DNA of 64,000 nucleotides from Williamsia faeni (lineage in GTDB: Bacteria; Actinomycetota; Actinomycetes; Mycobacteriales; Mycobacteriaceae). The notes under the pieces were generated by a model. The model ran no database searches and was not told the origin of the DNA. It saw only the letters and a list, made by a program, of their open reading frames with translations. The stretch spans positions 651,099-715,098 of the forward strand of contig QJJF01000001.1 of the NCBI GenBank assembly GCA_003202005.1. Reading direction: 5' to 3'. This document shows, piece after piece, positions 17,318-26,495 of the stretch (the stretch's first letter is position 1; the number at the start of each line of letters is the position of its first letter). The translations under genes were made by a program, and so were the position numbers.

Positions 17318-17354
17318 AAAGTGGGTCGGCCCGGTTCGGGACGGCCCACTTTTT
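17318..17354 (+). terminator. Rho-independent terminator of fadE5
   Basis: The arms AAAGTGGGTCG and CGGCCCACTTT pair with one G-U, and the right arm runs into TTTTT. It begins 13 bases after the fadE5 stop and is the clearest T-tract terminator on the plus strand. Confidence 0.8.
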
Positions 17355-17433
17355 CGTTTCCGGGATCAGGCGCACGGCTGAACGTATTGCACTCAACGGT
17401 GACTTGTCCCACCGCCGGCGCCACACTGGCGGC

Positions 17434-18279
17434 ATGCCAAACGATCTGCAGACCCCGACCGGATCCCGCATCGACGCCGCCATCGCCCGCTCATGGCTGC
17501 TGGTCAATGCCTCGGTCCCGTCGGCCTACGCCGCTGCCGCCCGGTCGGATGCCGACCAGATCATCCTCGACATCGAAGATGCCGTCGATCCACGCCACAA
17601 GGACGCCGCGCGGGAGAGCGTCGCCAACTGGCTCCGCGGGGTCGGCGCATGGGTGCGGATCAATGACCGGACCACCCCGTTCTGGTCCGACGACGTCGAC
17701 CAGTTGTGCGGCACACCAGGTCTCGCTGGAGTCGTCCTCGCCAAGACCGAGTATCCCGACCAGGTGGACGAAACGTTCGAGCGACTCGGTGGCCACACCC
17801 CGGTCATCCCACTCATCGAATCTGCGATGGGAATCGAGAACGCGGTCGACATCGCACGCTGTCGCGGTGTTCTCCGCCTGGCCTTCGGTAGCGGTGACTA
17901 TCGCCGCGACACCGCCACCACAGCCGACGATCTGGTGATGGCGTATCCACGGTCGCGCCTGGTGGTCGCGAGCCGGGTCGCCGGCCTGACCGGCCCGATC
18001 GACGGACCCGCGGTCACCGACGACGAGTCGGTACTTCGCGAAAAGACCGCCACCACTGTCGCATTCGGTCTCACCGGCAAACTGTGCCTGCATCCCCGCC
18101 ACACCGGTGTCATCAACACCGTGATCAGTCCGAGCCCGGCCGACGCCGCGTGGGCGACCGGGTTCCTCACCGATTTCGAGGCCCGGGGACGCGTGGTCCG
18201 AGACGGCAGTGATCTCCCCCGGCTCAAGCGGGCCGAACAAATCACCGAGTTGGCCAACCAGTTCGGTGTGTTGGGCTGA
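17434..18279 (+). CDS. HpcH/HpaI or CitE-like CoA ester lyase
   Basis: This 281-residue TIM-barrel enzyme is of the CitE/malyl-CoA lyase type, which splits or joins C-C bonds in CoA esters such as citramalyl- or malyl-CoA. The Mg-binding and active-site pattern is visible in DQIILDIEDAVDPRHK (about residues 44-59), IPLIESAMGI (the Mg-binding Glu) and LAFGSGDYRRD. The last part holds GKLCLHPRHTGVIN, a typical lyase stretch. Stand-alone CitE-like proteins are not citrate lyase subunits; several act on (S)-citramalyl-CoA. The ATG at 17434 is preferred over a GTG-like longer frame. It converges with the SDR gene across a strong hairpin. Confidence 0.85.
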   Translation: MPNDLQTPTGSRIDAAIARSWLLVNASVPSAYAAAARSDADQIILDIEDAVDPRHKDAARESVANWLRGVGAWVRINDRTTPFWSDDVDQLCGTPGLAGVVLAKTEYPDQVDETFERLGGHTPVIPLIESAMGIENAVDIARCRGVLRLAFGSGDYRRDTATTADDLVMAYPRSRLVVASRVAGLTGPIDGPAVTDDESVLREKTATTVAFGLTGKLCLHPRHTGVINTVISPSPADAAWATGFLTDFEARGRVVRDGSDLPRLKRAEQITELANQFGVLG

Positions 18280-18323
18280 CACAACCCCCCCACCCGCCGA
18301 CCGAGAACGGGTGGGGGGTTGTG
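18280..18323. terminator. Bidirectional terminator hairpin
   Basis: The left arm CACAACCCCCCCACCCG and right arm CGGGTGGGGGGTTGTG pair with one bulged C around an 11-base loop. It lies between the stop of the CitE-like gene and the stop of the convergent SDR gene, so it can serve both. Confidence 0.75.
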
Positions 18324-18333
18324 CGAGAAGGGA

Positions 18334-19110
18334 CTACTTCGGTGGGAGCCGGACGCCGCCGTCGACGCGGACGACCTCACCGTTCATGTACGAGTTGGTG
18401 ATCAGTTCGATGACCATCGACGCGAGTTCGTCGGGGGTACCCAGCCGGCGCGGGTACAGAACGCTCTCGCCGAGTTTGGATTTGAACGCCTCGGACTCAG
18501 GGCCCGTTCCGTAGATCGGGGTCTCGATCAATCCGGGGGCGACGGTGTTGTTGCGGATACCCGCGGCCGCGAGGTCGCGGGCGACGGTCAGGGTGAGGCT
18601 GACGATGCCGCCCTTGGATGCCGAGTAAGCGGCCTGGCCGATCTGCCCGTCGAACGCGGCAACGCTGGCGAGCGACACGATCGCGCCCTTCTCGCCGGTT
18701 TCGGTGGGCTCTGCGCGGCTCATCGCGGTGGCGGCGAGGCGGGTGGCGTCGAAGCTGCCGATCAGATTGATGTTGATGACCCTGCGGAAGACGTCGAGGT
18801 CGTGTGCGGACGAGAACTCGCCGTCGCGGCCGATCGTGCGCTGCGCCGAACCGATTCCGGCCGAGTTGACCAGTGCCCGCAGCGGTCCGAGCTCGAGTGC
18901 CTTGTTGACCGCGGCTTCGATCTGCTCGGTCTTGGTGACATCGACGCTGACAAAGGTTCCACCGATCTCTTTGGCCAGGGCTTCACCCTTGTCGGCCTGC
19001 AGATCGGCCACCACAACCTTGGCCCCCAGTGCGGCGAGTTGCCGCGCCACTGCAGCACCGATACCCGACGCCCCACCCGTCACAATTGCGCTTGCTCCAT
19101 TGATTTCCAT
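18334..19110 (-). CDS. Short-chain dehydrogenase/reductase
   Basis: This 258-residue classical SDR has the NAD(P)-binding TGGASGIGAAVARQL at residues 11-25, the NSAGIG motif near 87, the catalytic YSASKGG and the terminal VDGGVRLPPK. It would oxidise or reduce a hydroxyl or keto group, possibly 3-hydroxyacyl-CoA, since many actinobacterial relatives act in fatty-acid or steroid oxidation. The ADLQADKG sequence after the second strand has Asp where NAD-preferring enzymes usually do. An imperfect palindrome (CCGAGCGCTTGTTCGG, about 19126-19141) lies just upstream and may be an operator. It is monocistronic and converges with the CitE-like gene. Confidence 0.88.
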   Translation of the reverse strand: MEINGASAIVTGGASGIGAAVARQLAALGAKVVVADLQADKGEALAKEIGGTFVSVDVTKTEQIEAAVNKALELGPLRALVNSAGIGSAQRTIGRDGEFSSAHDLDVFRRVININLIGSFDATRLAATAMSRAEPTETGEKGAIVSLASVAAFDGQIGQAAYSASKGGIVSLTLTVARDLAAAGIRNNTVAPGLIETPIYGTGPESEAFKSKLGESVLYPRRLGTPDELASMVIELITNSYMNGEVVRVDGGVRLPPK

Positions 19111-19175
19111 CCTCGCACCCTAGGACCGAGCGCTTGTTCGGTTCAAGTGGCATGTCGCAAGTCGCGGTAGAGCAG

Positions 19176-19871
19176 TTATGTCGGCGGGCCGGGCTGGCGA
19201 AGGATGAGAACGATCGAGGCGATCAGCAGTACGCCCCCGACGCCAAGAAGCGCGTACCGCACGTTGAGTATCGAGAACGTGCTGCCGATGCCGACGAGGA
19301 AGAGCACTCCGGCAAGGGCGACGGTGATCCGTATGTATTGATCGCTCACGCTGCCCGCGTCCTCGCCCGCGGCTGTGTGCTCGTCGGCGGCCTTGTCCAA
19401 CTCAGCCGCCTGATCTGCCTCCGCGATGTGGTATTGGGGCATCGAGGCCGGTCCGGGGGGCGCAGTGGGGTTGGTGTCTGGGTCGGTTGCTCGCCAGGCG
19501 TCGAAAGCCACTTTGAACTCGGGGCGAAAACGTTTCTCCGCGATGGCCATCTTCTCCGGATTGTCCAGCGTGAATGCGGTGAACCAGGCATTGAACGTGG
19601 ATGCGTCGAAGTTGCGCAGGTTCTGCTCGGTGTACAGCGCCCGGTTCGCCTCGGTACGGGTCGACGATGCAGCTGCCAAGTCCAGCCGGGACTCGGTGCC
19701 CCACTTTGCCGCGGCGAATCCCGACCACGCGACGGTGATCGTGACCAGAGCCAGCAGCAGCGCTTCGGCCACCTGCACGACCTGACCCCTTCTGCCGCCG
19801 ACCGGGACGGCCCGGTGTCCGTGTTCCTGCAGTTCCTTGTGGGCCTCGAGCGGGCTCAACCCTTCGGGCAT
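19176..19871 (-). CDS. Membrane protein of unknown function
   Basis: This 231-residue protein has three hydrophobic segments: about residues 33-55 (VAEALLLALVTITVAWSGFA), 178-198 and 205-224. Between the first and second lies a soluble, charged, probably helical region of about 120 residues, including NLRNFDASTFNAWF and a run rich in Pro and Thr. The N-terminus is cytoplasmic and begins MPEGLSPLEAHKELQEHGH. The layout resembles small actinobacterial proteins of DUF4337 type, but I am not sure of this. There is no catalytic motif. It stands alone between the SDR and the iron-uptake operon. Confidence 0.65.
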   Translation of the reverse strand: MPEGLSPLEAHKELQEHGHRAVPVGGRRGQVVQVAEALLLALVTITVAWSGFAAAKWGTESRLDLAAASSTRTEANRALYTEQNLRNFDASTFNAWFTAFTLDNPEKMAIAEKRFRPEFKVAFDAWRATDPDTNPTAPPGPASMPQYHIAEADQAAELDKAADEHTAAGEDAGSVSDQYIRITVALAGVLFLVGIGSTFSILNVRYALLGVGGVLLIASIVLILRQPGPPT

Positions 19872-20022
19872 AGGCGTAAACGTTTCTGCTTTTTGGTGAC
19901 GGTGTTTCCGACGGTTGCCGGTACCAGGTCACGCTACGCCCAACTTGGGACGGTGATTCGAGATTCGCGTTGGTCTGGCCTCATCGTAGAAGTCGAAAGT
20001 GCCTGCGGCACGGCGGGTTCGG

Positions 20023-20892
20023 CTACCGTCGCCGTACCAGCGGGATCACGAGCGGGGTGAGGGATTCGGGATCGTCGATGATCCGGCACGGCATTCCGAA
20101 CACGTCCTCGACGAGGTCTGCGGTGATGATGTCGGCGGGCGGGCCCTGCGCGACGATCTGGCCGTCTTTCATGGCGATGATGTGGTCGGCATAGCGGCAG
20201 GCGTGGTTGAGGTCGTGCAGGACCGCGACCAGAGTGCGGCCCTTGGTCCTGTTCAGATCGGCGCACAGTTCGAGCAGGTCGATCTGATATGCGATGTCGA
20301 GAAACGTCGTCGGCTCGTCCAGCAGCATCAGCGGGGTCTCCTGCGCGAGGACCATCGCCACCCAGACACGTTGCCGCTGACCGCCGGAGAGCTCGTCCAC
20401 CAATCGTCCCGACAACTCGGTGACACCGGTGGACTCCATCGCCGCGACCACCGCGGTTTCGTCGGCTTTGGACCACTGCCGGATGAGCTTCTGATGCGGA
20501 TAGCGGCCACGGGCCACCAGATCGGCCACCCTGATGCCGTCCGGCGCGATCGACGACTGCGGGAGCAGCCCGAGCCTGCGGGCCACCTCTTTGGCGGGGT
20601 ACGAGGTGATCGCCTTGCCGTCGAGCAGCACCGATCCGGAGTTCGGGGTGAGCAGCCGCGACAGCGCCCGCAGCAGCGTCGACTTACCGCAGGCGTTGGG
20701 CCCGACGATGACAGTGAAGGCCCCGTCGGGGATTTCGACACTCAACGACTCGCTGATGATGCGTTTGTCGTAACCGATGGTGATATCGCGTGCCTGTAGC
20801 CGAGAAGAGGTGGCCGGTATCTGCCGGCCGTCGGCCTTCTCGGCGACATCGACGTTCTTCAAATCAACTCCCAGAGTGTTCTCGGAACTCAT
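20023..20892 (-). CDS. ABC transporter ATPase for ferric siderophore uptake (FepC/FecE type)
   Basis: This 289-residue ATP-binding subunit drives import of ferric siderophore with the two permeases encoded upstream. The Walker A is GPNACGKSTLL, the signature is LSGGQRQRVWVA, the Walker B is LMLLDEPTTFLD and the H-loop is in VLHDLNHA. The stretch YDKRIISESLSVEIPDGAFT is typical of the FepC/FhuC family. About 25 N-terminal residues before the domain are variable. It overlaps the second permease by four bases and is the last gene of the operon. No substrate-binding lipoprotein is encoded beside it, so that component must lie elsewhere. Confidence 0.92.
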   Translation of the reverse strand: MSSENTLGVDLKNVDVAEKADGRQIPATSSRLQARDITIGYDKRIISESLSVEIPDGAFTVIVGPNACGKSTLLRALSRLLTPNSGSVLLDGKAITSYPAKEVARRLGLLPQSSIAPDGIRVADLVARGRYPHQKLIRQWSKADETAVVAAMESTGVTELSGRLVDELSGGQRQRVWVAMVLAQETPLMLLDEPTTFLDIAYQIDLLELCADLNRTKGRTLVAVLHDLNHACRYADHIIAMKDGQIVAQGPPADIITADLVEDVFGMPCRIIDDPESLTPLVIPLVRRR

Positions 20893-21980
20893 TGACGGCG
20901 CGCTTCCCGCGCGAGCAACCAGATCAGGTACACCCCACCAATGGATACGGTGACCACACCGACCGGCAATTGCGTCGGTGCGAATGCGCGCTGCGCGATC
21001 AGATCACTGGCGATCAGCAGCAGCGCTCCCATCGCCGCTGAGGGCAGCAGGGCCACGCCTGCGGTGCGGGTGAGTCTGCGGGCCAGCTGGGGCGCTGCCA
21101 GGGACACGAACGCGATCGGGCCCGCGGCGGCGGTGGCCACCGCGGTGAGCGCCACGCCCACGATGATCAGACCGAGTCGCGACCGTTCGACTCTGATGCC
21201 GAGCGCTCTGGCCGCGTCATCCCCCAGATCGAGCATCGGCATCTGTCGTGCGGCGACGACCAGGAACGGCACCAGGACCGCCACGACGATGAGCACCGGC
21301 GTGGCCTGCGCCCACCCCAGTCCGTTGAGCGATCCGGCGCCCCAGACCGCTGCGGACATCGCTTCTTCGAGATCCGATTCGAGGATCAACCAGGTGTTCA
21401 CGGAGGCGAGCACCGCACTGATCGCGATACCGACGATGATCAACCGGAACCCCTGCACGCCACGTTTGAACGCCAGCAGGTACACCAGCAAGGCGGTCAC
21501 GATGCCACCGACGAGTGCACCGGTGGCGGTGCCGTAGTAGCCGGTGTCGCCGCCGATGACCAACAGGACGACCAATGCGCCGGTGTACGCGCCGGTGTTG
21601 AAGCCGATGATGTCGGGGCTGCCGAGCGGATTGCGGGTGATGGACTGGAAGATCGCGCCGCTGACGCCCAGCGCCGCCCCGAGGACCAGCGCCAACAGCA
21701 CCCGCGGCATCCGCCACTGCATCACCACCAGTTCCTCGAGTCGGGTGCCGTCACCGAGGACGGCGTTCACCACCCGGCTCGGGGCGACGGAGTAGTCGCC
21801 GGTCCCGAGTGCGATCACCGAGACTGCCAGGGCCAAGGCCACCAGCACCGTGATCACCACAACTGCGCGGACGTCGATCCGGCCCGATGGCGTGCCGCCG
21901 CGGACACGCAGAATCGTCATCCGCCGCCCGAAGTCGACGCGCGACACCGGCTTCTGCGTCTTCTCCAGCTCGAGGGTCAC
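20889..21980 (-). CDS. FecCD-type iron-siderophore permease (second)
   Basis: This 363-residue membrane subunit has nine to ten helices and family motifs GAALGVSGAIFQSITRNPLG and AAAGPIAFVSLAAPQLAR. It forms the translocation pore with the first permease. The GTG at 21980 overlaps the stop of the first permease by four bases (GTGA). An apparent longer frame up to 22964 is not real: its extension is only the shadow of the first permease. The N-terminus has about 40 polar residues (LEKTQKPVSRVDFGRRM) before the first helix. Transport of ferric siderophore across the cytoplasmic membrane is inferred from family and from the iron box upstream of the operon. Confidence 0.92.
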   Translation of the reverse strand: MTLELEKTQKPVSRVDFGRRMTILRVRGGTPSGRIDVRAVVVITVLVALALAVSVIALGTGDYSVAPSRVVNAVLGDGTRLEELVVMQWRMPRVLLALVLGAALGVSGAIFQSITRNPLGSPDIIGFNTGAYTGALVVLLVIGGDTGYYGTATGALVGGIVTALLVYLLAFKRGVQGFRLIIVGIAISAVLASVNTWLILESDLEEAMSAAVWGAGSLNGLGWAQATPVLIVVAVLVPFLVVAARQMPMLDLGDDAARALGIRVERSRLGLIIVGVALTAVATAAAGPIAFVSLAAPQLARRLTRTAGVALLPSAAMGALLLIASDLIAQRAFAPTQLPVGVVTVSIGGVYLIWLLAREARRQ

Positions 21981-23077
21981 AGTGCACTCACCTTGCTGCG
22001 CCGCACCAGGAAAATGAGGACCGGTGCACCCACGAAGGCCGTCACGACACCGACCGGCATTTCTCCGGGCCGGACGACCACGCGGCCGATCACATCGGAC
22101 ACCAGCAGCAGGATGGGCGCCCCCACCAGGGTGTACGCCATGATCCAGCGCTGGTCGGGCCCCACGATCCAGCGGGCCACGTGCGGCACCATCAGGCCGA
22201 CGAAGGCGATCGGTCCGGCCGCGGCGGTCGCCGCACCACACAGCAGCGTGACGGCGACGACACCGATCACCCGCGTCCGGGTGACGTTGGCACCCAGTGA
22301 CCGCGCCAGGTCGTCGCCCATCGCCACCGCGTTGAGCGGACGCGCGATTGCGAAAGCGAGCAGCAGTCCGACGACGACAAACGGTGCGATGGCACCCGAC
22401 ACGTCCAGGCCCCGGCCGGCGATCGTGCCCGCGCTCCAGTTGCGCATCTGATCGAATGCGATGGGATCGAGCAGGATCAGTCCGGAGGTGACACCGGTGA
22501 GCATCGCCCCGACCGCCACACCGGACAACGTCAGCCGGATGGGTGTGGCACCGCCGCGGCCCACCGACCCCAGCGCGTACACGACCACCGACACCACGAT
22601 CGCTCCGGCGAACGCGAACCAGATGTACGCCCAGATGGTGCTGAAGCCGAGGACTCCGACGGCCAGCGCCACCGCGAAGGCGGCGCCCGCATTGACACCG
22701 AGAATGCCGGGATCGGCCAACGGGTTCCGGGTCATCGCCTGGATGAGGGCACCGCAGATGCCGAGTGCCATCCCCACGATCAGGCCGAGGACGGTGCGGG
22801 GGATCCGCAGATCGCGGATGACGATGTGATCGTTCGAGTTGTTGTAGGACCACAGGGCGTCCCATACGGTTCCGAAAGGAATGTCCTTGGCGCCGATCGC
22901 GAGACTGAGCAGGCAGGCCAGGACAAGGATCGCGACACCGGCGAGCCATCCGAGCAGGCGCCATGCGTTGGTCTGTGCCAGCCCCTGAGACGGGGCACGT
23001 CCTGCAGGTTCACTCTTCTTGGCGAGGCTCAACCGTGGACGGGCGCGAGCACCGACGCTCACCGCGTTTTCCCGCAT
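21977..23077 (-). CDS. FecCD-type iron-siderophore permease (first)
   Basis: This 366-residue first gene of the uptake operon has about ten helices, starting near residue 42 after a basic N-terminal tail (RARPRLSLAKKSEPAG). Conserved patterns are GMALGICGALIQAMTRNPLA and AAAGPIAFVGLMVPHVAR, matching the paired permease. With the second permease and the ATPase it makes a FepDGC-like importer. An iron box lies 96 bases upstream of its start (23173-23191), so iron-replete IdeR/DtxR repression is likely. The region is divergent from the isochorismate synthase gene. Confidence 0.92.
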   Translation of the reverse strand: MRENAVSVGARARPRLSLAKKSEPAGRAPSQGLAQTNAWRLLGWLAGVAILVLACLLSLAIGAKDIPFGTVWDALWSYNNSNDHIVIRDLRIPRTVLGLIVGMALGICGALIQAMTRNPLADPGILGVNAGAAFAVALAVGVLGFSTIWAYIWFAFAGAIVVSVVVYALGSVGRGGATPIRLTLSGVAVGAMLTGVTSGLILLDPIAFDQMRNWSAGTIAGRGLDVSGAIAPFVVVGLLLAFAIARPLNAVAMGDDLARSLGANVTRTRVIGVVAVTLLCGAATAAAGPIAFVGLMVPHVARWIVGPDQRWIMAYTLVGAPILLLVSDVIGRVVVRPGEMPVGVVTAFVGAPVLIFLVRRSKVSAL

Positions 23078-23172
23078 GTGTTGACCCGCATGTTCACCTT
23101 GCTGTTGCTCTCACCGTCGGCGACGCCAACGTTGACGGTCGTATGTCCCCTGATTCCGCCCCGGGGATCCTT

Positions 23173-23191
23173 GTTGGTAATCCTTACCTTA
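23173..23191 (-). promoter_or_regulatory. Putative IdeR/DtxR iron box for the uptake operon
   Basis: Read on the minus strand, TAAGGTAAGGATTACCAAC matches the DtxR-family consensus TTAGGTTAGGCTAACCTAA at 13 of 19 positions, keeping the central GGT-AGG and ACC. It lies 96 bases before the first permease. This is a moderate match, supported by the gene context. Confidence 0.55.
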
Positions 23192-23310
23192 GTCACTGCC
23201 GCTCGACAACCATCAGCCCCACCGATTGCTAGCCTGGAATCGACCGTCGCCGGCGAGTTCAGCCGGACCCGGCGTGCGACCACCGGTCGAGAACGCCCGT
23301 CCCGCCAGTG

Positions 23311-23329
23311 TTAGGTTAGGCTACATTCG
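23311..23329 (+). promoter_or_regulatory. Putative IdeR/DtxR iron box for the isochorismate synthase
   Basis: TTAGGTTAGGCTACATTCG matches the iron-box consensus at 14 of 19 positions, with the first 13 identical. It ends 25 bases before the ATG at 23355, which would cover the core promoter. The right half-site is weak. Confidence 0.7.
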
Positions 23330-23354
23330 CTGGCCAATCGGGAAGGCGGTGGAC

Positions 23355-24530
23355 ATGCCCACATCATCGACCGAGACTCGACACGACGCCGAGCCCTCCG
23401 GCCTCGATGACCGCGGCAGCGCACCCACCTTTGTGCTGTCCCGACCGACTCACCACCTGCTGGCATTCGGGACATCCGCCCGGTTCGACAACGTCGACGC
23501 GGCCCGAGGGGCCCTGGTCGACGGCACACACACCCACATCGTCGGCGCGCTCCCCTTCGACCTTCGACGGCCCGCCGCGTTGACCGCGCCTACACAGTTC
23601 CTCCGGAAGCGTCATCGCCTGGAACCGACGTCACCCGCACTGCCCAGGGTGGAGATCACCCGCACCGAGCCGGAGCCCGACGAACACGTCCGCAGGATCG
23701 CCGACGCGATCAGCGTGTTGTCCGACCCGCACACCGAACTCGCCAAGGTCGTCCTGGCCCGCACCGTGCATCTGCGGGCGAGCGACCCCATCGACCCCGC
23801 TGATCTACTCGCACGGCTGGTCTGCGCCGACCGCAACAGCAATGGAATGCTGGCCGACCTCTCCCCCGCCGGCGCGTCGTATCGCGGGCACCACCTGATC
23901 GGGTCGAGCCCGGAAGTGCTTGTGCACAAGCAGGGTTCGACAGTCAGGTGCCACCCCATGGCCGGATCGGCTCCACGATTGCACGATGATGCAGCCGACG
24001 AGCGCAGTGGCCGGATGCTCATCGATTCGGCCAAGGATCAGCACGAACACAAATTCGTGGTCGACGCGATCGCCGCGGCCCTGGTCCCGCTGTGCAGCCG
24101 GCTCGATGTGCCATCGGCACCCACCCTCACCCAGACCCCGGATCTGTGGCATCTGGGCACCCTCATCGAGGGGACGGTCCGCGACCCGTCCACCACCGCA
24201 CTCGATCTGGCGGTCGCACTTCACCCCACGCCCGCCGTCTGCGGCACCCCCACCACCGACTCCAGGGAGTACATCCTCGCCAACGAGGCCGATCGGGGCT
24301 TCTACGCCGGAACCGTGGGCTGGTGCGACGGCGCCGGGGACGGTGAGTGGATGGTCAGCATCCGTTGCGCGGAACTCGCCGCAGACCACCGCACCGTGCG
24401 GACCTGGGGCGGCGGCGGCATAGTGGCCGGATCGGATCCCGAGCTCGAACTCGCCGAGACGACAACAAAACTCCGCACGATCCTCACTGCATTGGGAGTG
24501 GAGTCCGCGAACTCCGATCACCGGTCCTGA
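23355..24530 (+). CDS. Isochorismate synthase
   Basis: This 391-residue chorismate-using enzyme would convert chorismate to isochorismate, the entry to 2,3-dihydroxybenzoate, salicylate or menaquinone. Family motifs are ELAKVVLAR (catalytic Lys region, about residue 133), GSSPEVLV, CHPMAGSAPR, SAKDQHEHKFVVDAI, HPTPAVCGTP and FYAGTVGWCDGAGDGEW. An iron box directly upstream and the divergent siderophore uptake operon favour a siderophore role (EntC/DhbC-like) over menaquinone (MenF). No isochorismatase, DHB dehydrogenase or aryl-AMP ligase is in the window. The ATG at 23355 follows GGAAGGCGG. Salicylate synthase of the MbtI type is a possible alternative. Confidence 0.87.
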   Translation: MPTSSTETRHDAEPSGLDDRGSAPTFVLSRPTHHLLAFGTSARFDNVDAARGALVDGTHTHIVGALPFDLRRPAALTAPTQFLRKRHRLEPTSPALPRVEITRTEPEPDEHVRRIADAISVLSDPHTELAKVVLARTVHLRASDPIDPADLLARLVCADRNSNGMLADLSPAGASYRGHHLIGSSPEVLVHKQGSTVRCHPMAGSAPRLHDDAADERSGRMLIDSAKDQHEHKFVVDAIAAALVPLCSRLDVPSAPTLTQTPDLWHLGTLIEGTVRDPSTTALDLAVALHPTPAVCGTPTTDSREYILANEADRGFYAGTVGWCDGAGDGEWMVSIRCAELAADHRTVRTWGGGGIVAGSDPELELAETTTKLRTILTALGVESANSDHRS

Positions 24531-24556
24531 CCGGCGGATAGGCTAGAGTTCTGGCG

Positions 24557-26485
24557 GTGACACCCCCGGTGAAACGCCTGTCGAAGACCGCGTGGACCAT
24601 GCTTCTGCCGTGGCTCGACGAATACCGGGCCGGCCCGTCGATCCTGGCGCCTGACGAACTCATCCCGAACGCCTGGCTGGACGCGAATCCGTCCGCGAAT
24701 CTGAACCCGGCGAACTTCGACCCGGTCTGCGAGCGCATCGCAGCGCGTTATGTCGAGGATCGCGCCGACCGGACTCTCGCGGACGATTTCCCGACGCTGC
24801 CCGCAGCGACCCCGCTGACCGCATTCGACATCGACCGGCACAGCGAAAAAGTGTTGCAGGACAACAACCTGGCCACGTCCGACGAGATTCTCGCGCAGTC
24901 CGTGAACCGCCTGCTTTCGCTGCCACAGGTCGATCGTCCGCTGGTGCTCGATCTCATCGCAGCCCTTGTCGCCGAAGCCACCAGAACACAGCAGGACGAT
25001 GGGAGCCGAAGCGGCGAACGGATCCTGTCCGGCCCCGGACTCATCGAATTCGTCGAGTCCATCGACGAACGCGAACGGGTGATCCTCCACGACCGGATCT
25101 TCGCCTCCCGGCCGCAGACGCAGGCCGAACTCGCCAAGCAGTTGGGCCTGTCCCGCGAACGGGTGAACCAGCTCGACCGGCACCTGCGGCGACAACTGGC
25201 CGAAATCGTCAGCAGCTCAGTCGATCTGCGTCGGCTGCTCGCCGAGACCGTCGCGCTGGCCGACCCGGTCGCCGACGCCGGGCGGGTGGCGCACACCCTC
25301 CCGCTGTTCGCGACAGAGATTCCCGCGCTGAGGGTTTCGGTCGGGCAGCTGCTGGTCGCCGGGTCCGACCAGCTGAGCAACGCCGACGAGTGGATCATCA
25401 GCCGCAGTCCCGCCCAGATCGAAGATCTTGTCGGCGACATCCTCGACGACAACACCGGCGACGAGGCACTGGTCCCCCTGCGAGCGGTCGCATCGGGATT
25501 GCATCTGCCCGAGCCGGAGGCGGCCCGCTGGTTGAGACAGGGCGGATTCACGGTGTGGGGCGACCACGTGATCAACGGGCCGGCCTCTACCGGCGACCTG
25601 ATCTGCGCGATTCTCTCCATCGCCGGAGCACCAAGGACTTTCGACGAGATCGTCGCCGATCTGGCCGGCGAGCCACGGTCGCAATCCAGTGTGCGCAACA
25701 CCCTGGTGACCGACGATCGCATCGTCAAAACCGATCGCACCACTTACGGCCTACGCCGCTGGGGAACGGAACAATATCTCCCGGTGCACCGCCAGGTCGC
25801 TCACCTCCTCGACGCCGCCGGTGGCCGGATGGCCATCGCGGATCTGGTGGCACAGATCAGCGAGAAGTACGACGTCACCGAATCGAGCATCCGGGCGTAT
25901 GCCGGCGCCGGCGAGTTCGTGATGCACGACGACGTGGTCACCCGCCGCAGCGAGAGGTACGTACCTCGCAAATCCCCTGCGAAGACCCGCTTTCTGTACC
26001 GTGACGGGGACACGATCCGCTGGGCGACCACAGTCGGTTCGGCACACCTGAAGGGGTCTGCGTTCAACATTCCCTCGGCCCTTGCCGGACTGATCGGGGT
26101 CGGTCCGGGCAATCCCGTCCAACTACCGTCGCGTCTGGGCCCGCAGTCGTTCATGTGGGTGTCCGTGCAGGCCAGGGTCGGGACGATCAAGCGGTTTGTG
26201 GCAGACCTCGGCCTGGCACAACATGATCCGATCTTTCTCGAGTTCTCCCCGGAAGGCTTCGACATCAAACGTCAAGAGCCCGGCCAGACCTCAGACCCCG
26301 TCGATCAGATCTTTGCGCTGCTCGGCCGAGATTCCAAGCGGCGCCGAAACACCCAATCGCTCCGCGCGGAGCTGGCCGCGTCACTCTTCTTACCCGGTGG
26401 TGCAGATGCCGACACCGTGGTGGCGACACTGCGCCATCGGAAGGAACTCGAACTCGCCGAACTCGTGTCGACCGCGTTGGGCTGA
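24557..26485 (+). CDS. Large protein with a sigma-region-4-like HTH and winged helices
   Basis: This 642-residue protein belongs to no family I can name. Residues about 167-217 (ERERVILHDRIF, then LAKQLGLSRERVNQLDRHLR) closely resemble sigma-70 region 4, the part that reads the -35 element. No region 2 for -10 recognition is seen. Two later segments look like winged helices: about 352-412 (AGAPRTFDEIVADLAG to TYGLRRWG) and about 415-475 (HRQVAHLLDAAGGRMAIADL). The C-terminal 150 residues have no recognised motif. It starts 27 bases after the isochorismate synthase stop on the same strand, so they may be co-transcribed. A regulatory or DNA-binding role is inferred. Confidence 0.7.
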   Translation: MTPPVKRLSKTAWTMLLPWLDEYRAGPSILAPDELIPNAWLDANPSANLNPANFDPVCERIAARYVEDRADRTLADDFPTLPAATPLTAFDIDRHSEKVLQDNNLATSDEILAQSVNRLLSLPQVDRPLVLDLIAALVAEATRTQQDDGSRSGERILSGPGLIEFVESIDERERVILHDRIFASRPQTQAELAKQLGLSRERVNQLDRHLRRQLAEIVSSSVDLRRLLAETVALADPVADAGRVAHTLPLFATEIPALRVSVGQLLVAGSDQLSNADEWIISRSPAQIEDLVGDILDDNTGDEALVPLRAVASGLHLPEPEAARWLRQGGFTVWGDHVINGPASTGDLICAILSIAGAPRTFDEIVADLAGEPRSQSSVRNTLVTDDRIVKTDRTTYGLRRWGTEQYLPVHRQVAHLLDAAGGRMAIADLVAQISEKYDVTESSIRAYAGAGEFVMHDDVVTRRSERYVPRKSPAKTRFLYRDGDTIRWATTVGSAHLKGSAFNIPSALAGLIGVGPGNPVQLPSRLGPQSFMWVSVQARVGTIKRFVADLGLAQHDPIFLEFSPEGFDIKRQEPGQTSDPVDQIFALLGRDSKRRRNTQSLRAELAASLFLPGGADADTVVATLRHRKELELAELVSTALG

Positions 26486-26495
26486 GGAAGAGCGG

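Noticed and set aside
20889-22964. A 691-codon permease fusion.
   Set aside because: Its first half is the shadow of the first FecCD permease in another frame; the real second permease starts at GTG 21980 with a four-base overlap.
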